A stretch of DNA of 64,000 nucleotides, taken from contig OY728158.1 of NCBI GenBank assembly GCA_963277665.1, positions 600,308,818 through 600,372,817 of the forward strand, in the 5' to 3' direction. Below the pieces are notes generated by a model. That model was given only the letters and a program-made list of their open reading frames with translations, did no database searches and was not told the origin of the DNA. The stretch comes from Viscum album (Eukaryota > Streptophyta > Magnoliopsida > Santalales > Viscaceae). A program made the position numbers and the translations under genes. Shown one piece after another: positions 63,919 to 64,000 of the stretch; the stretch's first letter is position 1, and every line of letters begins with the position of its first letter.

Positions 63919-63936
63919 TTTCTGACACTTTCGCCA
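63919..63936 (-). other. Possible primer-binding site of element D
   Basis: On the minus strand TGGCGAAAGTGTCAGAAA follows the LTR end within a few bases. TGG is expected opposite the CCA end of a tRNA, and CGCCA ends occur on some tRNAs. The 3' LTR flank at 40203-40207 resembles the first five bases with transitions only, which weakens the call. Confidence 0.4.
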
Positions 63937-64000
63937 GGGCACACATCCGTTCTTTTGGAGGACACGTTGTTTGTTTCCCCTCATTACCACTTTCCAAAGG
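63937..64000 (-). repeat. 5' LTR of element D (inner end, truncated by window)
   Basis: This matches the outer end of the 3' LTR at 40208-40271. Only the last 64 bp of the 5' LTR fall in the window, so its length and promoter are not visible here. Confidence 0.75.

Larger units (their letters stand above)
40202..64000 (-). mobile_element. Giant Tat/Ogre-like Ty3/gypsy retrotransposon (element D), truncated by window end
   Basis: The element is at least 23.8 kb, and its 5' LTR runs off the right edge. Order on the minus strand: 5' LTR end, PBS-like site, long gag region, protease, reverse transcriptase-RNase H, a second (acquired-type) RNase H, integrase, a long repeat-rich 3' region, an antisense PMD gene, and the 3' LTR side. 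The dual RNase H and the antisense extra gene between integrase and 3' LTR are marks of the Tat lineage (Ogre, Retand, Grande and relatives). The size matches the largest members. The G+C content is clearly higher than in the rest of the window, so it is younger or less decayed, yet every coding frame carries stops and catalytic residues are lost. The outer 70 bp of the two LTRs match at 54 of 70 positions. Confidence 0.85.

Noticed and set aside
1..64000. tRNA, rRNA, CRISPR, operons, ribosome binding sites
   Set aside because: None seen. The sequence is plant nuclear repeat DNA, and the regular repeats are minisatellites or element subrepeats without CRISPR-like spacers.

Overview
The window is repeat-dominated nuclear DNA from a flowering plant, and I found no host gene in it. 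The basis is the families present: Ty3/gypsy chromovirus remnants, a plant L1-type LINE with a DUF4283-like ORF1, and a very large Tat/Ogre-like Ty3/gypsy element with two RNase H domains and an antisense plant-mobile-domain (PMD) gene. The species cannot be told from this. Nearly every coding frame is broken, mostly by stops that one C-to-T or G-to-A change would create. CpG is scarce, as expected of old, methylated heterochromatin.

Layout. 1-12.0 kb holds a decayed + strand chromovirus (element A: gag trace, integrase plus chromodomain, 3' LTR), interrupted by about 7 kb of AT-rich, LTR-like DNA (insert C) that carries a roughly 195-bp tandem repeat. 12.84-29.89 kb is one block, about 9 kb in sum, of a strand-asymmetric quasi-pentameric repeat (CCAAA/CTGAA/TTGAA words on the + strand). 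It is split by an internally deleted LINE-like retroposon (14.1-15.4 kb) and by a second insertion (21.5-28.2 kb). That second insertion was itself hit by a full-length minus-strand LINE, which is bounded by a perfect 16-bp target-site duplication (21673-21688 and 27644-27659). 29.9-40.2 kb is AT-rich and holds a short CTCATAGGG minisatellite, a minus-strand chromovirus (element B: LTR, polypurine tract, integrase and protease, with the reverse transcriptase deleted), and about 3.3 kb of mostly unrecognised sequence.

40.2-64.0 kb is richer in G+C and is a single giant minus-strand Tat/Ogre-like retrotransposon (element D), cut by the window edge inside its 5' LTR. From right to left it has the 5' LTR end, a possible primer-binding site, a long gag region, protease, reverse transcriptase plus RNase H, a second RNase H, integrase, about 5.8 kb of degenerate tandem repeats, an antisense (+ strand) gene, and the 3' LTR side. 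The antisense gene encodes a PMD protein. Its frame can be followed through about 1,100 codons with one reading-frame slip and one phase-0 GT-AG intron (46866-47258), into a second exon coding for an acidic, Cys-containing, coiled-coil-like tail.

The most interesting items are the antisense spliced PMD gene of element D, the large decayed pentamer block, and the repeat family shared by the 3' region and LTR side of element D.
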